A stretch of 12,330 nucleotides of DNA. It comes from Lichenicoccus sp964245755. Its GTDB lineage: Bacteria; Pseudomonadota; Alphaproteobacteria; Acetobacterales; Acetobacteraceae. Location: positions 1 through 12,330 of the forward strand of contig CAXTNV010000108.1 of assembly GCA_964245755.1 (NCBI GenBank), given 5' to 3'. A program made the position numbers and the translations under genes. Below the pieces are notes generated by a model, which was not told the DNA's origin, did no database searches, and saw nothing but the letters and a program-made list of their open reading frames with translations. Positions 1 through 6,982 of the stretch are shown piece by piece (positions within the stretch are counted from its first letter, which is position 1; each line of letters opens with the position of its first letter).

Positions 1-442
1 GCCCGGGCGCGGCTGTCTCGGGCTCTGACACCGCCGGCGCGCTTGCCGGCGGCGCCACCGCGCGCGAGGGGATGACCGATGCGGCCGCCGGCACGTCGCC
101 CAGGCGCATCACCTGCAGCTTCGGCGCCTCGTGCTGGCCGCCACCGTTCTGGTAGATCGTCACCAGCAGCTGCGACGGCCCCTCGTTGACGCGGACCAGG
201 GCGGCGCTGCCCTCGGCGCCGATCCAGCCGTCGTCGCTGAAGCTGCTGATGCTGATGCGGTGCCTGTCCTGCATCGGCGGCTGGGTGATGCGCACGCCGG
301 GCAATCCGGTCTGCGGATCCGCGCCGGCGCTGCCGGGCGCGTGGAAGACGCAGAACAATCCCTTGTCGAGCGTCATCAGGTGACCGGAGACCTTCAGCTC
401 CGTCACGAGCTTCTGGGCAGGCGCCGGACTGGCTTGAGACAT
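1..442 (-). CDS. Hypothetical protein, C-terminus cut by the window edge
   Basis: The reading frame opens with ATG at 442 (MSQASPAPAQKLVTELKV...) and stays open to the left edge, giving about 147 residues with no stop. I do not recognise the family. Residues 1-113 look like a compact beta-rich domain with alternating hydrophobic residues, including the stretches SSFSDDGWIGAEG and PSQLLVTIYQ. Residues from about 115 onward are rich in Ala, Pro and Ser and look like a flexible linker, so another domain probably lies beyond the window. No signal peptide or membrane segment is visible. It starts 75 bases after the glycosyltransferase stop on the same strand, so it is probably the last visible gene of the secretion/glycosyltransferase operon. 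The Shine-Dalgarno is weak (a GGA within the 14 bases upstream). Function is unknown; a role tied to the exporter or its substrate is inferred from position only. Confidence 0.7.
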   Translation of the reverse strand, partial: MSQASPAPAQKLVTELKVSGHLMTLDKGLFCVFHAPGSAGADPQTGLPGVRITQPPMQDRHRISISSFSDDGWIGAEGSAALVRVNEGPSQLLVTIYQNGGGQHEAPKLQVMRLGDVPAAASVIPSRAVAPPASAPAVSEPETAAPG

Positions 443-517
443 CGGTTGGTTTCCGTCCGTTCGTAGGATCATCCGTCGCCAGATCGGAACGCTGCCGGCG
501 TCACCGATCGCCTAACG
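443..517. other. Short intergenic spacer
   Basis: These 75 bases separate the glycosyltransferase stop (518-520) from the next minus-strand start (442). I see no hairpin followed by a T-run and no convincing promoter, which fits transcriptional read-through between the two genes. Confidence 0.5.
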
Positions 518-2940
518 TCATGACATTATCCGGGATGGAACGCCATCCCCGGGCAGCGCCGCCGCGTCGTGCCGGTGGCTGCCCAGCTGTCGCAGCGCGT
601 CGTTCACCGCAGGCACGGGAAGCCCGAGCGGCAGCACCGCACCGCGTCCGGTGCGGCGGATCCGTTCCGCCTGCGCGCCGATATCGAACGCCGCCACCGC
701 GAGCCCGGCGCGCCAGGCCACGCCGAGCGTGAAGCACCAGGTCTCCGGCCAGATCGAGGGCAGGAAGGCGAGGTCGCAGCGCTGCGCGCGCACCAGCGCC
801 ACCGCCTCGGCCTCGCGGTAGGCGCCGGTGACGTCGAGGCAGCCGGCCGCGAGCAGCGCCTCGTCGTCCGGCGTGTGCCCGACCACGACAAAATCGAGCG
901 CCAGCCCGCGCGCGCGGGCATCCAGCACGCAGGCGAGCAGGACCGCGTAGCCCTTCTCCACCCCGATGCCGCCGATGACGCAGATCCGGGTGCGCTCCGG
1001 GCTATGCGGCAGCAGCGGCGGCGGCGGCGGTGCTGCGTCGGCGAAGCGGGCCAGCGGCAGCTCCGGCACGTCGTCCTCCCAGGGCACCACCACGGGACGG
1101 ATGGCCGGGAAGTGGCGCGCGATGCGCCGTGCCGCGTCATCCGACGGGGCGAACACCCGGCGCGCGTCGGCAAGCTCCGCGGCCGAACGCCGCAGCAGCG
1201 CCGCCGGCGAGATCGCCTCGCCGAGGTTGCTGCCCTGCACCGCGACGCAGGCGTCGCAGCCGGCGACGTCCGGCTCGCCGCAGTAGCGCCCGGACGGCCC
1301 GACCAGGGCGATGCGCGCGCAGAACCAGGCATAGTCGTGCAGGTGCACGTCGTACGGGATGCCGAGCCGCCGGCACAGCGTGCGCAGCGCCGGGTGGTGG
1401 CCGAGCAGGTGGTGCCACTCGGCGTGCAGCACACCCTCGGGCATGAGCAGCGCCAGCAGCCGGTCCATCTCGCGCGGCAGCAGGTAGCGAAGGTTCGGGA
1501 ACCGCAGCCGCTCCGCATCCTCGCCGGGTGCGGCGAGCGGGTCGCTCGCGGTCGGCACGTCGACCACACAGGCCGCGCCGCGCGGGCGCAGCACGATCGG
1601 ACGGATACCCTGCGCCGCCAGCGCCAGTGCTCGCGCCCGCACCACGCGCTCGACTCCGCCGGCCTCGTCGTGGGTGACCAGCAGCACCGCGCGGGGCGGT
1701 GCGGAGCGCCCGCCCGCGAGGCGCAGCCGGTCGATGCGCCGGCGCGCGGGCGCCAGCGGGTCGCGCGCGATGTGCGCCTCGATCTCGGCGCCGTAGCCTG
1801 GATGCAGGCGCTCCAGGATGGCGAGGTTGCGGGCCATCAGGGCACGTCGGGCCGCGGCGAACGACATGCCGCCGACATGGCCGACATAGGCGTCGGGCAC
1901 GCCGACGTGGCGCCAGCCCAGCGCTCTCGCGCGCAGGCAGAACTCGTTCTCCTCGCCGTAGCCCTGCGCGAACAGGTCCTCGCGCAAGGTACCGGCCTGG
2001 TCCAGGCAGTCCCGCCGCAGGTACCAGCAGAAGCCGTTGCCGGTCGGGATCTCGACCGCGCCGCGGCCGCGGTTGGCGGCGCGGGCGAGCGCCATCAGCC
2101 GCCTGGTCTCGGCGAGGTCCGGCACCGCGTTGCCGGCGCGGTGCTCGGGGTAGCTGAGGATGCTGGCGTCGTTGGAGAACGGCGTCGCGGTGCCGATGTC
2201 GGGTGCCGCGTAGACCGCCTCGCGGAGCGCCGCGGCCCACTCGCCAGCGACCAGCGTGTCGCTGTTGAGCAGCACGGCGTCGCGCCGGCCGCAGGCGGCG
2301 ATGCCAGCGTTGGCGCTGCCCGGGAAGCCGCGGTTGACGGGCTGGCGGATCAGCAGGATGAGATGCCGCGCCGCCAGCCGGTCGAGCGCATCGGACAGCG
2401 CGGGCTCAGGCGAGGCGTCGTCCACCACCACGATCCGGCTCGCCGCCGGGATGGTCGCGCGCACGCTGTCGATGCACTCGAGGGTGCGGCGCAGGTGCCG
2501 GAACACCGGGATCACCACGTCGAACTCCGGATTCGGCGCTTGCGCTGCCGCCGCCGCGGGTTTCGCGGTCCTGCGCGCGGTATCGCGGCGCCGAGACTGC
2601 CCGAGCAGCAGGCCGGGATCGAGTGGGCTGCCGATCAGCGCGCTGCCGTCCTCGGCCAGCAGCCGCAGCGGACCGGGCGGCAGCCCGGCGGCGGCCAGCA
2701 GCAGCCGGCGCGGCCGGGCCAGCGGGATGTCGCTGTCGACGTGTTCGGCGAACGCCTGCAGCCTTACCTGCCGGCGGCTGCCGTCGGCGCCGAGCACGGT
2801 GAGCCACGGCGCCCGCTCCGGCTCCCCCGGATGCCACAGCCAGCCCGACAGCGCGCCATCGGCCGCCTCGACGAAACCCTCGCTGCGCAGGATCGAGCGC
2901 ACGTCGAGCGGGCTGCCGAGCAGCGGCGCGCCCCGCCACC
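518..2940 (-). CDS. Bifunctional GT2-GT4 glycosyltransferase (C-terminal part of an interrupted gene)
   Basis: Predicted cytoplasmic glycosyltransferase with two catalytic modules. From its N-terminal side there is a small module bounded by two GSPLD motifs (2903-2917 and 2618-2632). A GT-A fold, family 2-like domain begins with FDVVIPVF near 2524. It carries VVVDDAS, NRGFPGSANAGI, the DXD-like LNSDT (2255-2269) and an acidic GEENEFC motif (1937-1957). From about 1690 a GT-B, family 4-like domain follows with THDEAGGVERV, HDYAWFC (1319-1339), a Cys-rich segment CGEPDVAGCDAC, and IGGIGVEKGY. The usual EX7E motif is altered: PETWC (734-748) supplies the first Glu, but the second position is Val. 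The stop is TGA at 518-520. No credible start exists for this piece: recognisable protein ends near 2940, where extreme-GC sequence and a plus-strand riboswitch begin. The TPR piece at 3219-3650 is probably the N-terminus of the same protein. It likely builds a surface glycan or modifies the exported protein; substrate unknown. Confidence 0.85.
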
Positions 2941-3037
2941 GCCCCCCGCGGCGGCGGCCCGCGCGCCCCGGCCCCGGCAGCCCCCGGGGCCCCGGCGCCC
3001 CGCGCGGGGAACCGGCGCGGACCGCGCCGAGCCCACC

Positions 3038-3066
3038 TTGACCCGTTCGCCCGGACCATCCATCTA
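3038..3066 (+). promoter_or_regulatory. Candidate sigma-70 promoter for the TPP leader
   Basis: TTGACC at 3038-3043 matches five of six -35 positions. A 17-base spacer leads to CATCTA at 3061-3066, a poor -10 (two of six). A transcript starting about 7 bases later would begin at the first base of riboswitch stem P1 (3073). That geometry is the main support; the -10 is weak. Confidence 0.35.
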
Positions 3067-3072
3067 GGACCT

Positions 3073-3179
3073 GTTCCACGGAGATCCCCGGCAAGGGGCT
3101 GAGACACCGCTGGGCCCGCGAGGGCGGCGCGGAAATCCATAGAACCTGATCCGGTTCGCACCGGCGTAGGGAATGGAAC
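3073..3179 (+). promoter_or_regulatory. TPP (thiamine pyrophosphate) riboswitch aptamer, THI element
   Basis: All conserved THI-box blocks are present in order on the plus strand. Stem P1 is GTTCCA (3073-3078) paired perfectly with TGGAAC (3174-3179). P3 is CCCC (3086-3089) with GGGG (3095-3098), followed directly by CTGAGA (3099-3104), which contacts the pyrimidine ring. A GC-rich variable arm (P3a) spans about 3107-3132. P2 is short: GGA (3080-3082) with TCC (3136-3138). The second conserved block GAACCTGATC (3142-3151) leads into a CCGG/CCGG stem (3151-3154 and 3161-3164), then GCGTAGGGAA (3164-3173). Known elements of this kind bind TPP and repress thiamine synthesis or transport genes downstream. 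Here no such gene follows: the N gap begins at 3209 and the sequence beyond it is antisense to a TPR coding region. The element itself is clear; its placement is doubtful. Confidence 0.9.
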
Positions 3180-3208
3180 CGGCCCCGCCTCGTCGCACCA
3201 GCCGGTCT

Positions 3209-3218
3209 NNNNNNNNNN
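3209..3218. other. Assembly gap (10 N)
   Basis: Ten undetermined bases join two contig ends. True gap size and even adjacency are unknown. The run is not a multiple of three, so any reading frame apparently continuous across it is meaningless. Confidence 0.99.
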
Positions 3219-3650
3219 ATCCGGCCCATGATCGCCGCCGTCGCCGGATCCGGTGCATGGCGGCTCAGCGCGCGCGCCAGCGCCAGCGCCGCCGCGTCGG
3301 GCTCGCCGAGTGCCCGATGCGCCGCGGCCAGCGCCATCCAGCCTTCGCGGAAGTCGAACCGGCGCAGCAGGTCGCGCAGCAGCCGGATCGCGCCGGCCGC
3401 GTCGCCGCTGCTGAGGCGGGCCAGCGCCAGTGCGACGTCCACCGGCACGGCACCGCCGCTGATGCGACGCGCGCGTTCGAGCCAGCGCCGGGCATCGGCC
3501 GCGTCACCGCGCTCGCCGGCGAGGCGTCCCTGCAGGAATGCCCGCTGCGCCCGCTCCTGCGCCCAGCTCAGCCAGTCCGCGCGGTCGGCCGCGCCGGTGG
3601 CGGCTGCAGGCTCAGCGGCGAGCCGCGGTCTCAGAGGCCAGCCCCGGCAT
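3219..3650 (-). CDS. TPR-like N-terminal part of the glycosyltransferase (frameshifted, cut by the gap)
   Basis: From about 3615 down to the gap the minus strand encodes helical-repeat protein, including WLSWAQERAQRAFLQGRLAG, DARRWLERARRISG, DVALALARLSSGDAAGAIRL, FREGWMALAAAHRALGEPD and AALALARALSRHAPDPAT. Such TPR-like arrays commonly precede GT domains in large bacterial glycosyltransferases, so I take this as the N-terminus of the protein resumed at 2940. The start is instructive. ATG at 3648-3650 has a perfect AGGAGGT Shine-Dalgarno (complement of 3656-3662) five bases upstream and overlaps the end of the Sel1-repeat gene, as in translational coupling. Yet that frame (MPGLASETAARR) stops at 3612-3614. 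The conserved protein lies in the next frame, which has no nearby ATG, GTG or TTG. A one-base insertion or two-base deletion between 3612 and 3650, real or from sequencing, would connect them. Confidence 0.7.
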
Positions 3651-5460
3651 GCGCGACCTCCTCGGCCTTGCCGCCGACCGTCGCCGATGCACCCGGGGGA
3701 GCACCTGAGGCGCCGCCCGGAGCCTGGCCGAGACGGGCGAGCTCGGCCTCGGCCTGGCTGATGCCCTGGGCGCGTGCGCGCTGCAGCCACAGCCGCGCCT
3801 CCGCGAGATCGCTGTCGCCGGCGAGGCCGCGCGCCAGGTAGCGGCCCAGCATCAGCTGCGCCATCGCGTGGCCGCGCTCGGCGGCGCGACGGAAGTAGCC
3901 CTGCGCCTGCCTGCGGTCCTCCGGCACCTCGTGGCCGCCGCCATGCATCGCACCCGAGGAGAACAGCGCGTTGATGTGGCCCTGCGCCGCGGCGCGCTCG
4001 AACATCTCCAGCGCCGCCGCATGGTCCCGTGCACCGCCACGTCCGCCCAGCAGCAGCTCGGCATAGGCCACCTGCGCGTCCGCCATGCCGCTCTCGGCGG
4101 CGCGCGCGATCCACAGCCGGCCCTCCTTGAGGTCGATCTCGATGCCGCGGCCCTCGGTCAGCATGCGGCCATACCAGTACTGGGCGTGCACCACGCCGTC
4201 GGCGGCGCGGCGCAGCCAGATCGCGGCCTTGCGCTCGTCGCGCTCGACGCCAACGCCCTCGGCCAGGCAGACGCCGAAATTGAACGCGGCGACCAGATCG
4301 CCGGTGCTCGCCGCGCGCTCGAAACGCTCGCGCGCCGCGATGCGGTCGGCTTCCAGCCCCGCACCCGCCATCACCAGGTTGGCGAGGTCGATGTGTGCGG
4401 CTTCGTCGCCGCCCTCGGCGGAGCGGCGGAACCAGCGCGCCGCCTCGTCGGGATCGCGCTGCACCCCGGCGCCCGTGAGGTACAGCGAACCGAGTGCCCG
4501 CGCCGCGGCGGCGTGTCCCTGCGCCGCCGCACGACCGTACCACGTCGCGGCCTCGGCGTAGTTCGGCGGCAGGTCGCCGCCGCGTGCGTAGAGGTCGCCG
4601 ATCAGCGCCGCCGCCTCGTGGTCGCCGGCGAGAGCCGCGCGACGCAGCCAGGACTCGCCCTGGTTGACGTCGCGCTGCACCCCGCGACCCTCCATCAGAG
4701 CCAGGCCGTAGCGCGCCTGGCCGGAGCGCACCCCCTTCTCGGCCGCCTGCCGGTACAGGCTGGTCGCCGCCTGCAGGTCCTGCTTCACCCCGGCACCGCG
4801 CTCGGTCATCACGCCGAGCAGGTACATCGCGGTGGCGAGGCCGCCTGCGGCCGCGCGGGTCAGTTCGACCGCCGCCTTGGCCTGCGCCTCGGCGTCGTCC
4901 TCGCGCGCCAGCAGCGCCAGGCCGAGGCCGAGCGAGCCCTGCGAGCAGCCGGCATCGGCTGAGCGGCGATACCACTGGTCCGCCTGCTCGAGGTCGCGCA
5001 TCGACTCCGGCCCGGAGGTCAGGATGTAGCCGTACAGCGCCTGTCCGTCCGGGGAGCCGGCCTCGGCGGCGCTGCGCGCCCATCGCGCCGCCTGCTCGTA
5101 ATCCGGCTTGGCCTCGGTCTGGGTTGGGCCTGCGGCGAACAGGGTGCTGCTGGCGCCGCCGCTGTTGCCTAGGCCGAACAGGTGCAGGGTTGCGAGCACG
5201 AACTGCGCCTCCACCCAGCCGGCCTCGGAAGCGCGCTGCATCCAGCGCGCACCCTCCTCGCGGCTGACCGGCACCCCGGTGCCGTCGAGGTAGGCGCGGC
5301 CGACGCGGAACTGCGCTTCCGGGATGCCGGCGGCAGCGGCGGCGCTGAGCGGGGCGAAGGCGCGTCCCGGCTGCCCGGCCTCGTTCAGGCTGCAGGCGTA
5401 GACGAGCTTCGCCTTCGCCGAGAACAACGAGGCCAGACGCTGACTAAGGAGACTGGCCAT
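3631..5460 (-). CDS. Sel1-like repeat protein
   Basis: A 609-residue protein built almost wholly of Sel1-like repeats, a TPR-related alpha/alpha solenoid of about 36 residues. At least 14 tandem units can be read, with the pattern A-x-x-x-LG-x-x-Y-x-x-G-x-G-V-x-x-D-x-x-x-A-x-x-W-x-x-x-AA-x-x-G. Good examples are ARALGSLYLTGAGVQRDPDE, ARYGLALMEGRGVQRDVNQG and MLGRYLARGLAGDSDLAEAR. A short N-terminal segment (about 20 residues) precedes the first unit, and a Gly/Ala/Pro-rich tail of about 35 residues follows the last. No signal peptide or membrane helix is apparent. Sel1 arrays act as protein-interaction scaffolds, often with cell-envelope machinery, so a role in organising the exporter or glycosyltransferase is an inference from operon position. 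ATG at 5460 is the only well-placed start, but its Shine-Dalgarno is poor (GAGG 14 bases upstream). The stop at 3631 overlaps the next gene's start at 3650. Confidence 0.92.
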   Translation of the reverse strand: MASLLSQRLASLFSAKAKLVYACSLNEAGQPGRAFAPLSAAAAAGIPEAQFRVGRAYLDGTGVPVSREEGARWMQRASEAGWVEAQFVLATLHLFGLGNSGGASSTLFAAGPTQTEAKPDYEQAARWARSAAEAGSPDGQALYGYILTSGPESMRDLEQADQWYRRSADAGCSQGSLGLGLALLAREDDAEAQAKAAVELTRAAAGGLATAMYLLGVMTERGAGVKQDLQAATSLYRQAAEKGVRSGQARYGLALMEGRGVQRDVNQGESWLRRAALAGDHEAAALIGDLYARGGDLPPNYAEAATWYGRAAAQGHAAAARALGSLYLTGAGVQRDPDEAARWFRRSAEGGDEAAHIDLANLVMAGAGLEADRIAARERFERAASTGDLVAAFNFGVCLAEGVGVERDERKAAIWLRRAADGVVHAQYWYGRMLTEGRGIEIDLKEGRLWIARAAESGMADAQVAYAELLLGGRGGARDHAAALEMFERAAAQGHINALFSSGAMHGGGHEVPEDRRQAQGYFRRAAERGHAMAQLMLGRYLARGLAGDSDLAEARLWLQRARAQGISQAEAELARLGQAPGGASGAPPGASATVGGKAEEVAHAGAGL

Positions 5461-5544
5461 CGGAGGCGGGCTATCCTCGAGGTCGCGGAGGCGGTGCGCT
5501 GCTGCAGAGATGGGTATCTCGCGGCGGCACCTCCAGAGGGGGCT
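5461..5544. other. Spacer between hlyD-like and Sel1-repeat genes
   Basis: These 84 bases hold no ORF, no terminator-like hairpin with a T-run, and no promoter I can support. Co-transcription of the flanking minus-strand genes is the simplest reading. Confidence 0.5.
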
Positions 5545-6978
5545 TCAGGGCTCGCGCATGCCTTCGGTCGCCACCGGCAGCACGGTGCTCAGCAGGTAGC
5601 GCAGGATGGTGCGCTTGCCGACCTTGATGTCCGCGACCACCGGCATGCCGGGCGTGGGATGGAAGTAGTTCGGCACGCCGTGCAGGGTGTAGCGGTTCAC
5701 CCGCAGCCTGATGCGGTAGAAGGTGTCGCCGCCGCCCGCGACCGGAGCCTCGTTGGCCGGACCGTTCGCCGCCGCCTGGCCGCCGCTGTCCTTGGTGAAG
5801 CTGTCGGCGCTGACGTTGCGCACCGTGGCCTCGGCGCCGCCGTATTGGGTGTAGGTGAAGGTGGCGAACTTGATCAGCGCGGGATCGCCGAGCTTGACGT
5901 AGCCGGACTCCGTGCCCTTCAGCTTGGCCTCGACCTCGAGCGGCGCATCGAGCGGCACCATCGAGATGAACTGGCTGCCCGGGCTGAGCACCGAGCCGAT
6001 CGAGACCTTGGCGATGGTCAGCACGACGGCATCGGCCTGCGCGCGCATCACCACCAGGCTCTGCCGCAGCGTCGCCTTGTCCAGGTCGCCCTTTGCCTCG
6101 TAGTACTTGTGCTGCGCCTCCGTCAGGTCCTGGTAGATCTGCGCCTTCCAGTTCTGCACGAAGCCCGCCTCCTCGGCGACCATCGCGTCGAGCTTGTTCT
6201 GGGCGCCGGCTGCGCTCTGCTGCGCGGTGATCTGCGAGCGCTGCACCTCCATCAGGTCGTCCTGGGCGGAGATCGACGAGAGACGGCTGCCGACATGGTC
6301 GTGCTGCAGCTGAAGCCGCATGTTGTGCACGTCCGACGCGAGCCTGACCCGCCCGGCATACATCGCCGCCGAGGCGCGGTAGGCCATGGTGTCGCTGCGC
6401 AGGGAGGCGATCTGCTGGGTGTAGTTCAGCAGCTTGTCCTTGAACTCGGCCTGCCGGCGCATGAAGATCGCGGCTTCCGCGGTGGATGCCGGGTTGGCCA
6501 GATCCGGCCGGTAGTCGCTGCCCGACGCCTCCGCCTGCAGCCGCTCGATCTGTGCCGCGTAGGACTGCGACTGCTGCTGCATGTTGGTGGCGTCGGCACC
6601 GGTCATGGTGGGGTCGAGATGCGCCAGGACCTGCCCCTTGCGGACGAGGTCGCCCTCCTTGACGTCGATCGACTTGACGATCGAGGTCTCAAGCGGCTGC
6701 ACCAGCAGGGTCGGCGAGGTCGAGACCAGCTGTCCCTGGGCGGTCACGACGCGGTCGAGCGGGAAGACGCCCATCACGACCATCATCGCCACCGCCATGG
6801 ACGCGATCACCCAGAGTATGTACTGCGCCAGCGGCCGCGGCGGCATCGCCACCAGCGCGGCGCTCGGCGAGTTGAACTGCAGCAGCTCCTGCGGCATGTC
6901 GTCGTCGTTCTCGACGCGACGGCTGCCGCGGCGCGACGGCTTGCGGGCGCCGGCCGGGACGATGTCGGTGCCACTCAT
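5545..6978 (-). CDS. HlyD-family type I secretion membrane fusion protein (periplasmic adaptor)
   Basis: A 477-residue adaptor that would link an inner-membrane ABC exporter to an outer-membrane TolC-like channel. The N-terminus is a charged cytoplasmic segment (about residues 1-48), followed by one membrane helix (about 51-72, ILWVIASMAVAMMVVMGVF). The first half of a lipoyl-like beta domain comes next (QPLETSIVKSIDVKEGDLVRKGQVLAHLDP, about residues 94-123, given here as family-typical sequence). A long Gln/Ala-rich helical hairpin, probably coiled coil, covers about 130-310. The C-terminal beta-barrel region ends with the typical MPVVADIKVGKRTILRYLL. The length is normal for HlyD/PrtE proteins. 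ATG at 6978 has a good GGGAG Shine-Dalgarno inside the end of the ABC gene, only 4 bases after its stop, so the two are probably translationally coupled. I give no gene symbol because the substrate class is unknown. Confidence 0.95.
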   Translation of the reverse strand: MSGTDIVPAGARKPSRRGSRRVENDDDMPQELLQFNSPSAALVAMPPRPLAQYILWVIASMAVAMMVVMGVFPLDRVVTAQGQLVSTSPTLLVQPLETSIVKSIDVKEGDLVRKGQVLAHLDPTMTGADATNMQQQSQSYAAQIERLQAEASGSDYRPDLANPASTAEAAIFMRRQAEFKDKLLNYTQQIASLRSDTMAYRASAAMYAGRVRLASDVHNMRLQLQHDHVGSRLSSISAQDDLMEVQRSQITAQQSAAGAQNKLDAMVAEEAGFVQNWKAQIYQDLTEAQHKYYEAKGDLDKATLRQSLVVMRAQADAVVLTIAKVSIGSVLSPGSQFISMVPLDAPLEVEAKLKGTESGYVKLGDPALIKFATFTYTQYGGAEATVRNVSADSFTKDSGGQAAANGPANEAPVAGGGDTFYRIRLRVNRYTLHGVPNYFHPTPGMPVVADIKVGKRTILRYLLSTVLPVATEGMREP

Positions 6979-6982
6979 CGGC

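Larger units (their letters stand above)
2941..3208. other. Segment out of place: extreme-GC stretch plus thiamine leader, probable mis-join
   Basis: Between the two glycosyltransferase pieces lies sequence that does not read as this protein. Positions 2941-3000 contain 59 G/C and a single A. The minus-strand translation of the region is Gly/Arg/Pro-rich low-complexity text. From about 3038 a plus-strand promoter-like element and a complete TPP riboswitch take over, ending 29 bases before the N run. The minus frame stays open across it, but that is expected at this GC content. I infer that this segment comes from another locus, or from a chimeric contig end. The exact left junction cannot be fixed from sequence alone; 2935-3035 is my range. 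Confidence 0.6.

Noticed and set aside
569..3067. 832-residue plus-strand ORF
   Set aside because: It is antisense to the glycosyltransferase. Its translation is Arg/Ala/Gln/His-rich without family motifs, typical of a shadow frame in high-GC DNA.
3173..3841. Plus-strand ORF after the riboswitch as its regulated gene
   Set aside because: It crosses the N gap and is antisense to the TPR and Sel1 coding regions. The translation does not resemble any thiamine gene.
518..5083. Single 1521-residue minus-strand protein spanning the N gap
   Set aside because: Its first third is a shadow frame of the Sel1-repeat gene. Its middle crosses ten N and a plus-strand riboswitch. Only the TPR part and the part below about 2940 look like real protein.
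3868..5460. DNA-level tandem repeat array in the Sel1 gene
   Set aside because: The repetition is at protein level (Sel1 units of about 36 residues); the DNA copies are too diverged to be a CRISPR or satellite-like array.
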